Positions 44,701 to 53,246 of a stretch of 64,000 bases of DNA are shown in pieces. The notes under the pieces were generated by a model. That model saw only the letters and a list, made by a program, of their open reading frames with translations, was not told where the DNA came from and did no database searches. Each line of letters starts with the position of its first letter. The first letter of the stretch is position 1. Source of the stretch: an uncultured Eubacteriales bacterium (GTDB lineage: Bacteria; Bacillota; Clostridia; Lachnospirales; Lachnospiraceae); contig OMVU01000015.1 in NCBI GenBank assembly GCA_900314565.1, positions 1 to 64,000 on the forward strand, read 5' to 3'. The position numbers were made by a program, and so were the translations under genes.

Positions 44701-45309
44701 CTTAAGGGAAGCATAAAGGAGCTGCATTATCTCGATATAGGCTGCAACAACATTACGGACATCAATCCGATCTCTGAATTATCGGTAAAGGAGGTCGTTA
44801 TTCTGGCAGAGAGGAATTCAATTTCTGATCTCAGTCCCCTTCCGGAAGGACTTCGCTATAGAGGCCTCGTCTTCTATACAAATCCAATCTCTGATTTTTC
44901 GAAGCTTGTCAATCTCAGAGATGTCAAAATAAATGACAAGCTCTATATTTCATGGAATGAAAATGCAGACATGTCACTGCTCGGAAAAACTGGTTTTACC
45001 AAGGAAATGCATATCGTCTCCCCGCCTGAGCGGCGCGCGGCAATTGGAGTGGCTATCAAAGACGCGTACGAGCCAAGCCCGGGCTCACTCCCTGTAACCC
45101 CCATCTTCCTCTCTGAAGAGGAAGCAGATCTTGAGGTAGCAAGCTGGCGAGCCGAACTGCGGGATCTGGTCAACTCAGAAATGGAAGCGGAGGAAAACGA
45201 TCCGGATGATGGTTCGAGCGTCGAATCCACATCCGGTGAGAGCTCCGCCGAATCCGGGACGTCCTCATCGGATGAGAGCTCCTCACAGGGGAGTGATATC
45301 GCATCCTGA
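41758..45309 (+). CDS. Membrane Ser/Thr kinase with leucine-rich-repeat ectodomain
   Basis: This kinase has 1183 aa. Its domain (about 5-270) has GKGGFGTTWYARD, VAVKEL, HRDVSPDNIRM (Ser where Lys is usual after HRD) and LLDFGAAW. The linker contains five 15-residue repeats (QGYAAQNYNAQGQPA; DNA about 42800-43020). One TM helix lies at about 465-485 (LIGLIMLVAAAIGIVFFIF). The ectodomain (about 515-1060) is a long run of internalin-like LRRs of about 22 residues (for example LEKLRIDGCTGFTTLDPLAD and LKNLNISDNLISEIEPL). It ends in a Ser/Glu-rich tail. ATG at 41758 is preferred over 41746 because GGAGG then acts as ribosome-binding site. It starts an operon with the second FHA-ABC pair and the tubulin-like gene. 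LRRs suggest recognition of a protein ligand outside. Confidence 0.9.
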   Translation: MALINNRYELIRIIGKGGFGTTWYARDTKLDMPVAVKELSDTDPSRKKKFLREARTLARFAREPGIVNVRDYLEYNGKAYMVMEYLDGSDLNTKIAEGGPISFDAAYHLLRPVILVLGKLHAEGVIHRDVSPDNIRMQSDGTIKLLDFGAAWNTTSTENATTTITVKPGYAPYEQYAGKERQGPFTDVYAVCATLYKCITGVTPPDALKRAFYDEIKTPSLLGARITPAEEAILMQGLAVNSSDRIQNMEELARLLDKAVGKSSPEMSGAFKSSMGSAGAAGRANGGRAFKSSVGKRSSEADGAHKDSPEKKNSEGNGKLQEQSTQGYAPHNYAVQDQTAHGYAAQSYAAQNYNAQGQPAQGYAAQNYNAQGQPAQGYAAQNYNAQGQPAQGYAAQNYNAQGQPAQGYAAQNYNAQGQPAQSSSFVNSKQPGRDSAPDNIEKSDRKRRSESAYSGKPRRGIPKKPLIGLIMLVAAAIGIVFFIFSRGENNDSYRKTGSGEAVVLEKTPVTSERLQAIEKDANIKSLTLIRCELSDSMVEEISRITHLEKLRIDGCTGFTTLDPLADAPALNHLSITGQISNEYIEGSVNLDGSKLFTRDLPNVLTLSVTGSRIDGGTDCLGHFPNLETISLSLLEPYSIACIDKMPKLKEIELYDFDPSENDYLNLSGEEARHLYGHPQLEILIAEDSNLSDLGWAAECTKLRDLFLSNCLISDLSPLADLTDLKWLHLSNNKVESVLPLSGCEKLEEIRLSGNPLTSLSGLEGLKNLEELSISRTLVSDLTPLAGCQKLRSLKCRNAQISDLSGLENCPLTYLCADGNQIADLIPLSANNTMVNLVVSDNLLTSLTGCEQMIYLKKVIAARNALTGIEGIMNCSGIETLDVSNNQISELSPLQNSFTSLKNLNISDNLISEIEPLSVCTSLENLNADNNEIKSLSPLEGCSKLTNIMAGNNALTDLSGLTGKPELNAVMVDHNQIQSLAPLKGSIKELHYLDIGCNNITDINPISELSVKEVVILAERNSISDLSPLPEGLRYRGLVFYTNPISDFSKLVNLRDVKINDKLYISWNENADMSLLGKTGFTKEMHIVSPPERRAAIGVAIKDAYEPSPGSLPVTPIFLSEEEADLEVASWRAELRDLVNSEMEAEENDPDDGSSVESTSGESSAESGTSSSDESSSQGSDIAS

Positions 45310-45344
45310 TTTATTCCTTATTTTTTACTTTTGCGAGGTGTACT

Positions 45345-47075
45345 ATGGAAAAGACCCTGAAATTTCAGCACGATAAAAGCTCTATCCCGGTCCTTCTCTG
45401 TTTTCTGCCGGACGGCCACGCCTGTGACCTTCCCCTTCACGGCCGTCAGACTTTTGGTCGAACCGGCCGCGGTGCGGATCTTTGTGTCCCGTCTCCGTAT
45501 ATTTCCGGCCGGCACGGAGAATTCGGCATCATTCAGGGCCGGATCATGTACCGGGATACCGGAAGCACTAACGGGACATGGATCAACGGTCAACCCTGCA
45601 CATCCATTCAGGAGATCCTGCCGGGAGATATCTTTACCTTCTATCCGAAAAACGCTCCCAGAGGAACCGCTGCATTTCGAATGATTCCTGTCTATTTAAA
45701 GCATTATCCGCTGACATGGCGCTCCGTCCCGCTCAGCCCGGATATCCGTGAGATCATGGTCGGACGCGGCGAAGGGGCATTCAAGCTGGAGGATCCGTAC
45801 ATCTCGACGCGACATGCGACTTTCTTCAACAGTGCACAGGGATGGACCATCATCGACCTTGGCAGCACGAATGGCGTGTTCATCAATACGCGGCGAATTG
45901 AAGGCGCGTCAAAACTCAGCCCCGGAGATATCATACAGATTGGCGCGACCTGGTTCTATTTTACAGGCAGAGCGCTCTGCTTCGGAACAGCAAGCGTCCC
46001 GGTCACGGCTTCGGGGACTTCACTTGACGGGACTGTACACGGCATGACGGTCGAGAAACCATCCGCTGAAGTAAAAATGCAGGAAAGACCCTCTTCGTTA
46101 AAAGGGAGTCTCGTCGCCAATGCACACGAGCAAGTTCCCGCATCAGGGTATGGCTTCGATAACCGCCCGGAGGCTCCGGATGCCGGTCTGATGAGCCGGC
46201 TCGAAGACAGTATCCGGGCGGAGGCTGCGGCGACAGAAGACGAATCCGTCGGAAAGAGCCTGATGATCGACATCAGGAAGCGCGATGTCTGGCACAATTT
46301 CCGGAAGCGCACCCTGCTCTCCGACATCAAACTGACGATAAACCCGGGGGACTTCGTCCTGATCCTCGGGGGATCCGGCGCGGGAAAATCCACCTTCCTG
46401 AAGGCTGTCATGGGCTATAACCAGGCGGAGGGCACCATTTTGTATGGTGATCTGGATGTCTACTGCGAATATGAGGAAGTCAAGTATGAGATCGGATATG
46501 TTCCTCAGAAGGATCTTGTCCGGCTGAACGACACGGTCTACAATACCCTGCTTGCGGCAGCGCAGATGCGCATGCCAGCCTCAGCTACCAACGCAGACCA
46601 CGTCCGGCAGACCGAATGGGCGATGTCCCTGCTGGGCCTTACAGACGAGCGAAACAATATGGCCAGTATGATCTCCGGCGGCCAGCTGAAGCGTCTCAGC
46701 ATTGCGACTGAGCTTGTCGGTAATCCGTCCCTCTTCTTCCTCGATGAGCCGGATTCGGGTCTGGACGGACCGATGTCCAGGGATCTTATGTTGAGCCTCC
46801 GGAAGGTCGCGGATCTCGGCAAGATCGTGCTGATTATCACCCACGGTCCGGACCGTTCCATCGATCTCTTCACCAAAGTCATCGTACTTGGCAAGACGGA
46901 GAAGGACAACATCGGACATCTCCTGTATTTCGGAACGCCGGAAAATGCCAAGACCTTCTTCGAGACCGATTCGCTCGAGGGGATCATCCGCCGCATCAAC
47001 CGGAAATCGGAAAACGGAGACGGGCTGGCAGATCATTTCCTTGAGAAGTATAACCGAATGACGGGAAAGATCTGA
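45345..47075 (+). CDS. FHA-FHA-ABC transporter ATPase (second copy)
   Basis: This protein of 576 aa has the same layout as 23707-25260: FHA 1 (about 32-100: SGRHGEF, GSTNGTW), FHA 2 (about 137-208: STRHATF, GSTNGVF) and ATPase (about 308-538) with GGSGAGKST, ISGGQLKRLSI, LFFLDEPDSGLDG and ITHGPDRS. The linker between FHA 2 and the ATPase is about 100 residues, longer than in the other copy. Both FHA domains keep the Arg/His and STNG residues that read phosphothreonine. It lies 35 bases after the LRR-kinase stop, so it is very likely in its operon and a natural readout of that kinase. GAGGTG precedes the ATG. Confidence 0.92.
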   Translation: MEKTLKFQHDKSSIPVLLCFLPDGHACDLPLHGRQTFGRTGRGADLCVPSPYISGRHGEFGIIQGRIMYRDTGSTNGTWINGQPCTSIQEILPGDIFTFYPKNAPRGTAAFRMIPVYLKHYPLTWRSVPLSPDIREIMVGRGEGAFKLEDPYISTRHATFFNSAQGWTIIDLGSTNGVFINTRRIEGASKLSPGDIIQIGATWFYFTGRALCFGTASVPVTASGTSLDGTVHGMTVEKPSAEVKMQERPSSLKGSLVANAHEQVPASGYGFDNRPEAPDAGLMSRLEDSIRAEAAATEDESVGKSLMIDIRKRDVWHNFRKRTLLSDIKLTINPGDFVLILGGSGAGKSTFLKAVMGYNQAEGTILYGDLDVYCEYEEVKYEIGYVPQKDLVRLNDTVYNTLLAAAQMRMPASATNADHVRQTEWAMSLLGLTDERNNMASMISGGQLKRLSIATELVGNPSLFFLDEPDSGLDGPMSRDLMLSLRKVADLGKIVLIITHGPDRSIDLFTKVIVLGKTEKDNIGHLLYFGTPENAKTFFETDSLEGIIRRINRKSENGDGLADHFLEKYNRMTGKI

Positions 47076-47147
47076 CTCTTTGGTGTAACAGCAGTTTTCT
47101 CTGATACCAGGAACTCAGAAAATTCGGCACAGGAAAGGTAAGATAGA

Positions 47148-47948
47148 ATGGCAAATAAACACACATCACGTTTTCAGCAGATGAAAATCTATTTCGGAAG
47201 GAACCGAAGAGGTTTTTTCAATGATAAGGGATGGAAGCTCCTGATCTCCGTCGTTCTCATCACTCTGCTGATCTGCTCTGTGACAGGAGAAAATATGTTT
47301 TACGACTACGAACAGACCCGCAGCGGCGCATTCGCTCTGGTCTGTGCATGCATCTGGATCGGTATTTTCAACTCGATCCGGGTGATCTGCAGAGAACGCG
47401 AGATCCTGAAACGTGAACATCGGACCGGTCTGCATATGTCCTCCTATGTCGCTGCGAGATGGCTCTTCGAAGCCTGCCTCTGTGCAGTCGAAGCAGTTCC
47501 CGTCACTGTCATAGTGCGAATAGTGAACAACGGACATTTTATACGGCAGGGAATCATTCTCCCTCCTACACTCGAACTTTTCGTTTCTTTCTTCCTGATC
47601 ACATTCAGCGCGGATGCGCTTGCGCTTGTCATCTCAGCTGTCGTGAAGGATGAGAACACTGCAATGACCGTCATGCCCTTCGCCCTGATCATCCAGCTCA
47701 TCATGTCCGGCATGGTCTTTGAGCTCAAAGGTATCCCGGAGAAGGTCTCAACGCTCACGATCAGCCGTTGGGGGCTCAACGCGATCTGCACAAGTGCGGA
47801 TGTGAATCACATGACCTACTTCGCTTACAGCAAGGAAATGGAAGCGACCGTCGGAAATCTTCTTCATCAGTGGGGGATTCTGCTCCTCTTCGCGGTCGTG
47901 TACGCGATTCTCACAGTCATTGCGCTTGAATTTGTCGATTCCTATTAA
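47148..47948 (+). CDS. ABC-2 type (ABCG-like) permease (second copy)
   Basis: This protein of 266 aa has six predicted TM segments and is strongly similar to the permease at 25262-26065 throughout (shared GAFALVCACIWIGIFNSI, LKREHRTGLHMSSYVA, AMTVMPF). It is the partner of the FHA-FHA-ABC ATPase just upstream. The 72-base gap contains AAAGG before the ATG. The cargo is unknown. Confidence 0.9.
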   Translation: MANKHTSRFQQMKIYFGRNRRGFFNDKGWKLLISVVLITLLICSVTGENMFYDYEQTRSGAFALVCACIWIGIFNSIRVICREREILKREHRTGLHMSSYVAARWLFEACLCAVEAVPVTVIVRIVNNGHFIRQGIILPPTLELFVSFFLITFSADALALVISAVVKDENTAMTVMPFALIIQLIMSGMVFELKGIPEKVSTLTISRWGLNAICTSADVNHMTYFAYSKEMEATVGNLLHQWGILLLFAVVYAILTVIALEFVDSY

Positions 47949-47964
47949 GTATCTTTTTTAATCA

Positions 47965-48055
47965 AGACCTCCCTGGCGTTCCTGCCGTGCCCCGAGAAGT
48001 GCGAAGTATATTCCCAAATCACACGGATGCGATCCGCCAAAGGCTTACTCTCTGA
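47965..48055. repeat. Dispersed GAACGCC palindromic repeat (diverged copy)
   Basis: TCAAGACCTCCCTGGCGTTCCTGCCG, then GAGAAGTGCGAAGTA, then GGATGCGATCCGCCAAAGGCTTA follow the order of the full copies with more changes. Confidence 0.6.
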
Positions 48056-48091
48056 AGCAGGTTTTTGACCACCAGACACACGGGAGAGACC

Positions 48092-51000
48092 ATGTACGAC
48101 TCTTTGCTGATCCGCTCCGGCGGTGGCATCGTGAAAGAAAGCGAACTTATCCGCACCACGGGAAGCCTGGCCCTGATCATCGGTCTGGGCGGACTTGGTG
48201 CGGACGCTTTGCGTGCGCTGAAGAAGAAAATGAATGTCCGCATGGTCCCGGAACCTCATGAGGACTTCTCCGACGCTGTCGCATTGGGAGGCTGCGAAGA
48301 TTCTCCATCCGGTTCCCCTGCCTCCTCATCAGACTCCGCCGGTTCCTCATGCGGCTCCGTACGCCTCCTTGCAATTGACGCCGCGGCCGACTGGGAAGGC
48401 ACTCCGGATTTCCCGCCCGGCATCGAATATATAAATATTGAGAAGGATGGCGCAGTCTCTTCATTTTCAGAGGGAGATGCGCGAAAAAAGAACAGGAACA
48501 CCCCCTTCTTTGACTGGCTGTCGGAAAAAGAAGCACATCTCCCCTCACCACTCTACGGAGCCGGCGGCGTCAGGCAGCTCGGCCGGTTCTTTCTCATCGA
48601 CTCCTCGCAGACCGTCTTTCTGCGCCTTAAATCTATTCTTCAGAAGCTGTCGGAAAAAGCAGCTTCCGAAGCGTGCTCCGAGGATTCTGAAGAGAAGGGA
48701 ACGAGTACTCTCTCCGTCCACATTGTCTCCGGCATCGCGGGCGGCATGGGAGGCTGTCTTGCCGACCTATGCTACATGGTACGGTATATTCTGGAGGAGA
48801 TCGAGCCCGGTTTTGACCGGCTTTACACTTACCTGCTCCTTCCTGATCTCCTGACATCCGACCGGGATCTCGCGAATACTTACCTCGTCCCAAAACTTGA
48901 GCGGAACAGCTATGCGATGCTCAAGGAGATGGACTATCTCATGAGCATCCGCGAAAACCGTGAAGAATTCCGCCAGTCTTACCGCTTTGGAGAAATCAGG
49001 AGCCGGAATACCCCGGCTGATACCTGCTTTCTCATGCAGGCTCCGTCCGCACACGGCATCAAGGGCCGACGTTCCTCCCGTCCCCGCGACGCGGTGATCG
49101 ATCTTCTGTCAGAATTTCTTTTTGCCTGGATCACCGAAGAGGATCCGGCGGCGGAGACCTCCCTCCCCTCCACACTGAAAAAAATGTCCCTGCGTGTCCG
49201 GACTCTCCCGGTCACCCATGGTGCAAGCTGCGCTTTCTCCGTATTCGGAATGGGCGGAAGCGAGCTTATATCCCGGTACGCCGCTACCTATGTTGCGGGA
49301 AACCTTTTCAATCAGATTGCTCCTCTGCTCTATAAAGAGCCCCTCGAGCAGGACCTTGAGAGCTTTCTGAACCGCACCATTCTGGCTGATCTATCGGGAA
49401 TTCAGGCCGCCCTCCGGCGCGGTATTTTCACGAATCATACCGTTCCGCGGCCTGACCCGTCTTCCGTCCGGCGATACAACGAGCCTTTCGGACATGCTCC
49501 GCTCATCATCGGACCGATCAACGACTGGTTCGCCCGAGAACACGAGACAATAGAAAGAAATGCCGCTTCCCTTCTGTCCTACTTCGTAGACGAGGAGGGG
49601 GAGCGAAATCCGGACTCCATCATCGGAAATCTGTTCCGCGAGCTGAAGCGCGTCATGCTGGATCCGGCATACGGTCCGTATTTCGCCTCCTGCCTTGTAT
49701 CAGGGACCGGTCCGAATCTGATCGCCGCGGCCGAACACCTCACAGAGCAGGCCGGAGAAAATGTTGAAGCACTTCGCACCCGGACAAATCGCTGCCGGGA
49801 GACGGCGGAAAATGCAAAACAAGCCTTCTGTGCTACACGGAACACGATCACAAGGATCCACGCGGTCGATGAAGCGTACGATGCTTACCGGGAAAAACTC
49901 CTCATCTGGTACAAAAGCCAGCTGGATCTGGATGTCGCTCTGGCGGCGGAAGATCTGCTCCGCGCCCTGTCGGTCAGGATCCGGGGCATGTATTCCGGGT
50001 ATTTCGAGTATCTGAAGCGAATGCTCATGAATCTCCGCGAATCCTTCGCCGATAATGCGCACTGGTTCGGAGAGCTCTCTCCGGCCAGTTCTTGGGACTT
50101 TGACAGGCGCGCAAAGGACTCGAGTTCTGCATATCGGCGACCGTCCCGTTCCCGCCTCGACGATCCGCTCATCGATCTGCGGCTTATTCTCCCGCAGCTT
50201 GACGAGCTCACGGAAGACATAAAGGGCGAAGAGACGGTCCGCGGGCTGGTCCTTCATTTTCTCGCAAATGACAACGAATGGCTCTCCGGAGACGAGTTCC
50301 GGATCCGCTCCATGATCGGAAAATTTGTTCTGGATCTCTACGGCTTCGAGATCGATTCGATTACTAGGAAGTGTTACGAAGAGTATCTGTCCGGTCCCAA
50401 CTGGTATGAAAGAGACCGGATGATCGCAGACAGGCTCTTTATGCCTATGATCCGGGCGGCGAAGCCGGACATTCGGTTCTCCGCCGCTTTCCGGATGGAG
50501 CCGCTCGTCAAACCGCTTCTCCTCTCCGGCCCATCCCGCCTCAGAGGTATCACTTCGGCAGCGAAGAGGCTCTGCGGCGGGAAGCCGGACTACGCTCTGC
50601 AGGAAGCTTCCGGCACAGACAGGGTCCGTGTGATCCGTTTCTTCGGAGGCATCTCGCCCTACGGGCTCCGACAGTTTGCGCAGCTGAAAAATGAATTCGA
50701 CAAAGCCGACATCCCCGGGATCCTTTTATATGAGGGAGAAAAACGAAACTGGATGAAGCTCCCTCCGCCGATTCCCTACAGCCTTGACCCGGAAGCGACA
50801 GGCTTCGGACATGCAGCAGAACAGATCTTTCGCAGTGCAAAGCGCATCGGACTCATCGAGACGAACGATCCGTCCGGGGATCCGTACGAAAATGCATACA
50901 TCAGACGGCCTGTATTCCGGATGCCCGAAACGATCCGCCATCTGGAGATCCTCCGCTGCCTTGGTCCGGAAAGAATGGATGACGAACTGGATTTCCGGCG

Positions 51001-51319
51001 CAATATAAGCCGTAAATTAGAGAAGGAGCTTTTTTATACAGGCGGAAAGGCGGATATGGACACTCTTCTCCGCTGGATCCGGGGAGTCCGCATGCTGAAG
51101 GAGGATATGCGGGATGGAGATTATACCTGCATTTACATAAAGGCACCCGGAAGGACCGAGGCCGTCATGCTCGATCACATCATCCGATCACCCTATCTCC
51201 TGAAACAGATCTTTGATCTCGTGGAATATGACCGCGCCGCAGAAGTAGCACAGAGAAGGCTCATGGCGATGAAGTGGGATTTTGAGGATCTGCTTGCGGA
51301 GCGCGGAGGAGACAGCTGA
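48092..51319 (+). CDS. Bacterial tubulin-like protein (Tubulin_2 type)
   Basis: This is a cytoplasmic protein of about 1075 aa. The N-terminus (LALIIGLGGLGADALRALKK) has the Gly-rich nucleotide loop of tubulin/FtsZ-like proteins. The region near 210-230 (VSGIAGGMGGCLADLCYMV) takes the place of the GGTGSG tubulin signature. The pattern matches the tubulin-like family Tubulin_2 found near kinase, FHA and VWA genes. The C-terminal two thirds are helical with no motif known to me. No TM helix was found. ATG at 48092 follows GGGAGAG. It lies about 140 bases after the permease and may form a filament or nucleotide-switched scaffold for the neighbouring complex. Confidence 0.75.
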   Translation: MYDSLLIRSGGGIVKESELIRTTGSLALIIGLGGLGADALRALKKKMNVRMVPEPHEDFSDAVALGGCEDSPSGSPASSSDSAGSSCGSVRLLAIDAAADWEGTPDFPPGIEYINIEKDGAVSSFSEGDARKKNRNTPFFDWLSEKEAHLPSPLYGAGGVRQLGRFFLIDSSQTVFLRLKSILQKLSEKAASEACSEDSEEKGTSTLSVHIVSGIAGGMGGCLADLCYMVRYILEEIEPGFDRLYTYLLLPDLLTSDRDLANTYLVPKLERNSYAMLKEMDYLMSIRENREEFRQSYRFGEIRSRNTPADTCFLMQAPSAHGIKGRRSSRPRDAVIDLLSEFLFAWITEEDPAAETSLPSTLKKMSLRVRTLPVTHGASCAFSVFGMGGSELISRYAATYVAGNLFNQIAPLLYKEPLEQDLESFLNRTILADLSGIQAALRRGIFTNHTVPRPDPSSVRRYNEPFGHAPLIIGPINDWFAREHETIERNAASLLSYFVDEEGERNPDSIIGNLFRELKRVMLDPAYGPYFASCLVSGTGPNLIAAAEHLTEQAGENVEALRTRTNRCRETAENAKQAFCATRNTITRIHAVDEAYDAYREKLLIWYKSQLDLDVALAAEDLLRALSVRIRGMYSGYFEYLKRMLMNLRESFADNAHWFGELSPASSWDFDRRAKDSSSAYRRPSRSRLDDPLIDLRLILPQLDELTEDIKGEETVRGLVLHFLANDNEWLSGDEFRIRSMIGKFVLDLYGFEIDSITRKCYEEYLSGPNWYERDRMIADRLFMPMIRAAKPDIRFSAAFRMEPLVKPLLLSGPSRLRGITSAAKRLCGGKPDYALQEASGTDRVRVIRFFGGISPYGLRQFAQLKNEFDKADIPGILLYEGEKRNWMKLPPPIPYSLDPEATGFGHAAEQIFRSAKRIGLIETNDPSGDPYENAYIRRPVFRMPETIRHLEILRCLGPERMDDELDFRRNISRKLEKELFYTGGKADMDTLLRWIRGVRMLKEDMRDGDYTCIYIKAPGRTEAVMLDHIIRSPYLLKQIFDLVEYDRAAEVAQRRLMAMKWDFEDLLAERGGDS

Positions 51320-51421
51320 AGAACCCTTTTTCCGGCGGGGAAAAACACAGATTCCATGTGGAAAACCCCTTTCTCCCGGACAGTCCTCCGTGGAAAAGTT
51401 TCCCTTTCCGGAAGGTCAAAG

Positions 51422-51450
51422 TTGAGTGCATCCGGCGTACATGGTACAAT
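51422..51450 (+). promoter_or_regulatory. Promoter of the alcohol dehydrogenase gene
   Basis: TTGAGT (51422-51427), a 17-bp spacer and TACAAT (51445-51450) form the promoter. The leader of about 100 nt has a hairpin GACCGC...GCGGTC (51509-51527). Confidence 0.7.
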
Positions 51451-51553
51451 GAAACTGCAGATAATGATAATTCAGACAGATTCTGATACTCCGGAACTAT
51501 ATAACAGACCGCCTGCTCCGCGGTCAGCATTTATATAAATCAGTGAGGTATGT

Positions 51554-52714
51554 ATGAATAATTTCACTTATTATGTCCCGACGAAAGTGTATTTCGGCAA
51601 AGGCCAGATCTCTCATCTCGTCGAACTCAAGGAGAGCGGCAGCAAAGTCCTGCTCGTATACGGCGGCGGAAGCATCAAGAAACTCGGTCTCTACAATACC
51701 GTCATGGCCCTTCTCCGTAAAATCGGCCTCAAGATCTACGAACTTCCGGGCATCGAGCCGAATCCGCGGATCGAGTCCGTCCGCAAGGGCGTCCAGCTCT
51801 GCAAGGAGAACAAGATCGATATGGTCCTCGCTGTCGGCGGCGGCTCCGTCATCGACGCAGCCAAGGTCATTGCAGGCGGCGCTGTCTACGGAGGCGATCC
51901 CTGGAGCCTTGTCATCCATCCGCAGTACATCCTGAAAGCCCTGCCGCTCTACACCGTACTCACGCTCTCGGCCACCGGCTCCGAGATGAACGGCAACGCG
52001 GTCATCTCCGACCTCAAGGCACACGAAAAGTGGGGGACCTATTCCCCGTTCTTCAAGCCTAAAATGTCCATCTGCGACCCGGAATACACCTATTCTGTCT
52101 CTGCGAGACAGACGGCATCCGGCACGGCAGACATCATGAGCCATACATTTGAGAATTATTTCACGACCGTTCCGGGCGGATTCCTGCAGGAAAAATTCTG
52201 TGAGAGCGTCCTTATGACCTGCATCAAGTACGGTCCGGCTGCGCTCGAGGATCCGAAGAACTACGAGGCAAGGGCAGCCCTTATGTGGGCTTCCTCCAAC
52301 GCGATCAACGGTCTTCTGAATGCAGGCACAGGCGTCGCCTGGTGCGTGCATCCGATGGAGCACGAGCTGTCTGCATTTTACGACATCACGCACGGCGAGG
52401 GGCTTGCGATCCTGACACCGCACTGGATGCGCTTTGCGTTAAATGAAAACACCGTTGAAAAGTTCGCCAACTACGGACGCAATATCTGGGGCATCTTCGG
52501 AGGCGATGACTATGAGGTCGCGAACGCAGCCATCGACCGCACGGCCGAATTCTTCACTAAGGAACTGCATATCCCCGGATCGCTCCGCGAAGTCGGTATT
52601 GAAGACGACAGGTATTTCAAGGAAATGGCAGCGAAAGCTGCAGCCGGAAGCAAGGGTTCCTTCGTCCCGCTGACTGCGGAGGATGTCGAGGGGATCTTCC
52701 GAGCAGCTCTTTGA
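51554..52714 (+). CDS. Iron-containing alcohol dehydrogenase (butanol dehydrogenase type)
   Basis: This group III alcohol dehydrogenase has 386 aa. It shows VYFGKGQISHL, GGGSIKKLGLYN, AVGGGSVIDAAK (NADPH-binding) and the metal-site region HPMEHELSAFYDITHGEGLAIL with its His ligands. It reduces aldehydes to alcohols during fermentation, using NADPH or NADH. GAGG precedes the ATG. It is a single gene with its own promoter and a strong terminator. Confidence 0.95.
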   Translation: MNNFTYYVPTKVYFGKGQISHLVELKESGSKVLLVYGGGSIKKLGLYNTVMALLRKIGLKIYELPGIEPNPRIESVRKGVQLCKENKIDMVLAVGGGSVIDAAKVIAGGAVYGGDPWSLVIHPQYILKALPLYTVLTLSATGSEMNGNAVISDLKAHEKWGTYSPFFKPKMSICDPEYTYSVSARQTASGTADIMSHTFENYFTTVPGGFLQEKFCESVLMTCIKYGPAALEDPKNYEARAALMWASSNAINGLLNAGTGVAWCVHPMEHELSAFYDITHGEGLAILTPHWMRFALNENTVEKFANYGRNIWGIFGGDDYEVANAAIDRTAEFFTKELHIPGSLREVGIEDDRYFKEMAAKAAAGSKGSFVPLTAEDVEGIFRAAL

Positions 52715-52737
52715 CGCCGCCCCATGCAGCTGCCGTT

Positions 52738-52783
52738 CAGGAACGCCTCGGCGTTCTTACCGCGACGTGCGCGGCGCGTATCT
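52738..52783. repeat. Dispersed GAACGCC palindromic repeat
   Basis: CAGGAACGCCTCGGCGTTCTTACCG followed by CGACGTGCGCGGCGCGT matches the copy at 54893-54985. Confidence 0.75.
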
Positions 52784-52815
52784 CATGTCTGAAGACACGA
52801 GTATTGCGCTATGAA

Positions 52816-52858
52816 GTATAAAAACAGCAGGGCATCAGACGCCCTGCTGTTTTTATAC
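52816..52858. terminator. Bidirectional intrinsic terminator
   Basis: GTATAAAAACAGCAGGGC and GCCCTGCTGTTTTTATAC form a perfect 18-bp stem with a 7-nt loop. It serves the alcohol dehydrogenase gene and the converging rhodanese gene. Confidence 0.93.
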
Positions 52859-52910
52859 GTAAACTTCCCAAAGCTATGACCGATGAGATTCCCGGAAGTT
52901 TTACCGATAT

Positions 52911-53246
52911 TTACCGTTCCAGCTCCCCCCGTTCCAGCTCACCCTCATACCGGGTGACTCCCCCTATACAGAGGACATTCTTATATCCAATTTTCTTCAA
53001 AGCGCGGGCTGCCTGTCCGCTGCGATGTCCGCCAAGGCAGTACGTAAAGACATGCGTTTCCCTGTCCTTTATCTTTTCTCTGACAGTTCCGATCCTGTCT
53101 ATGGGAATGTTCATGCTCCCCGGAATGTGGCCGCTCAAAAACTCCGTATCATCCCGCACGTCAAGCAGTACGGCCCCCGGTGTGCTCCTGAATTTTTCAA
53201 CACCGGCATTGATATCCGGTCTTCTGAAAAGATCAAAAAATCCCAT
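52911..53246 (-). CDS. Rhodanese-like single-domain sulfurtransferase
   Basis: This 111-aa protein has one rhodanese domain with VLLDVRDDTEFLSGHIPGS and the active loop TYCLGGHRSGQAA (Cys and six-residue loop). It moves sulfane sulfur, though the partner is unknown. The tail EGELERGELER is a small duplication. Its start overlaps the end of the cyclo-ligase gene by 14 bases, so the two are co-transcribed. Confidence 0.92.
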   Translation of the reverse strand: MGFFDLFRRPDINAGVEKFRSTPGAVLLDVRDDTEFLSGHIPGSMNIPIDRIGTVREKIKDRETHVFTYCLGGHRSGQAARALKKIGYKNVLCIGGVTRYEGELERGELER

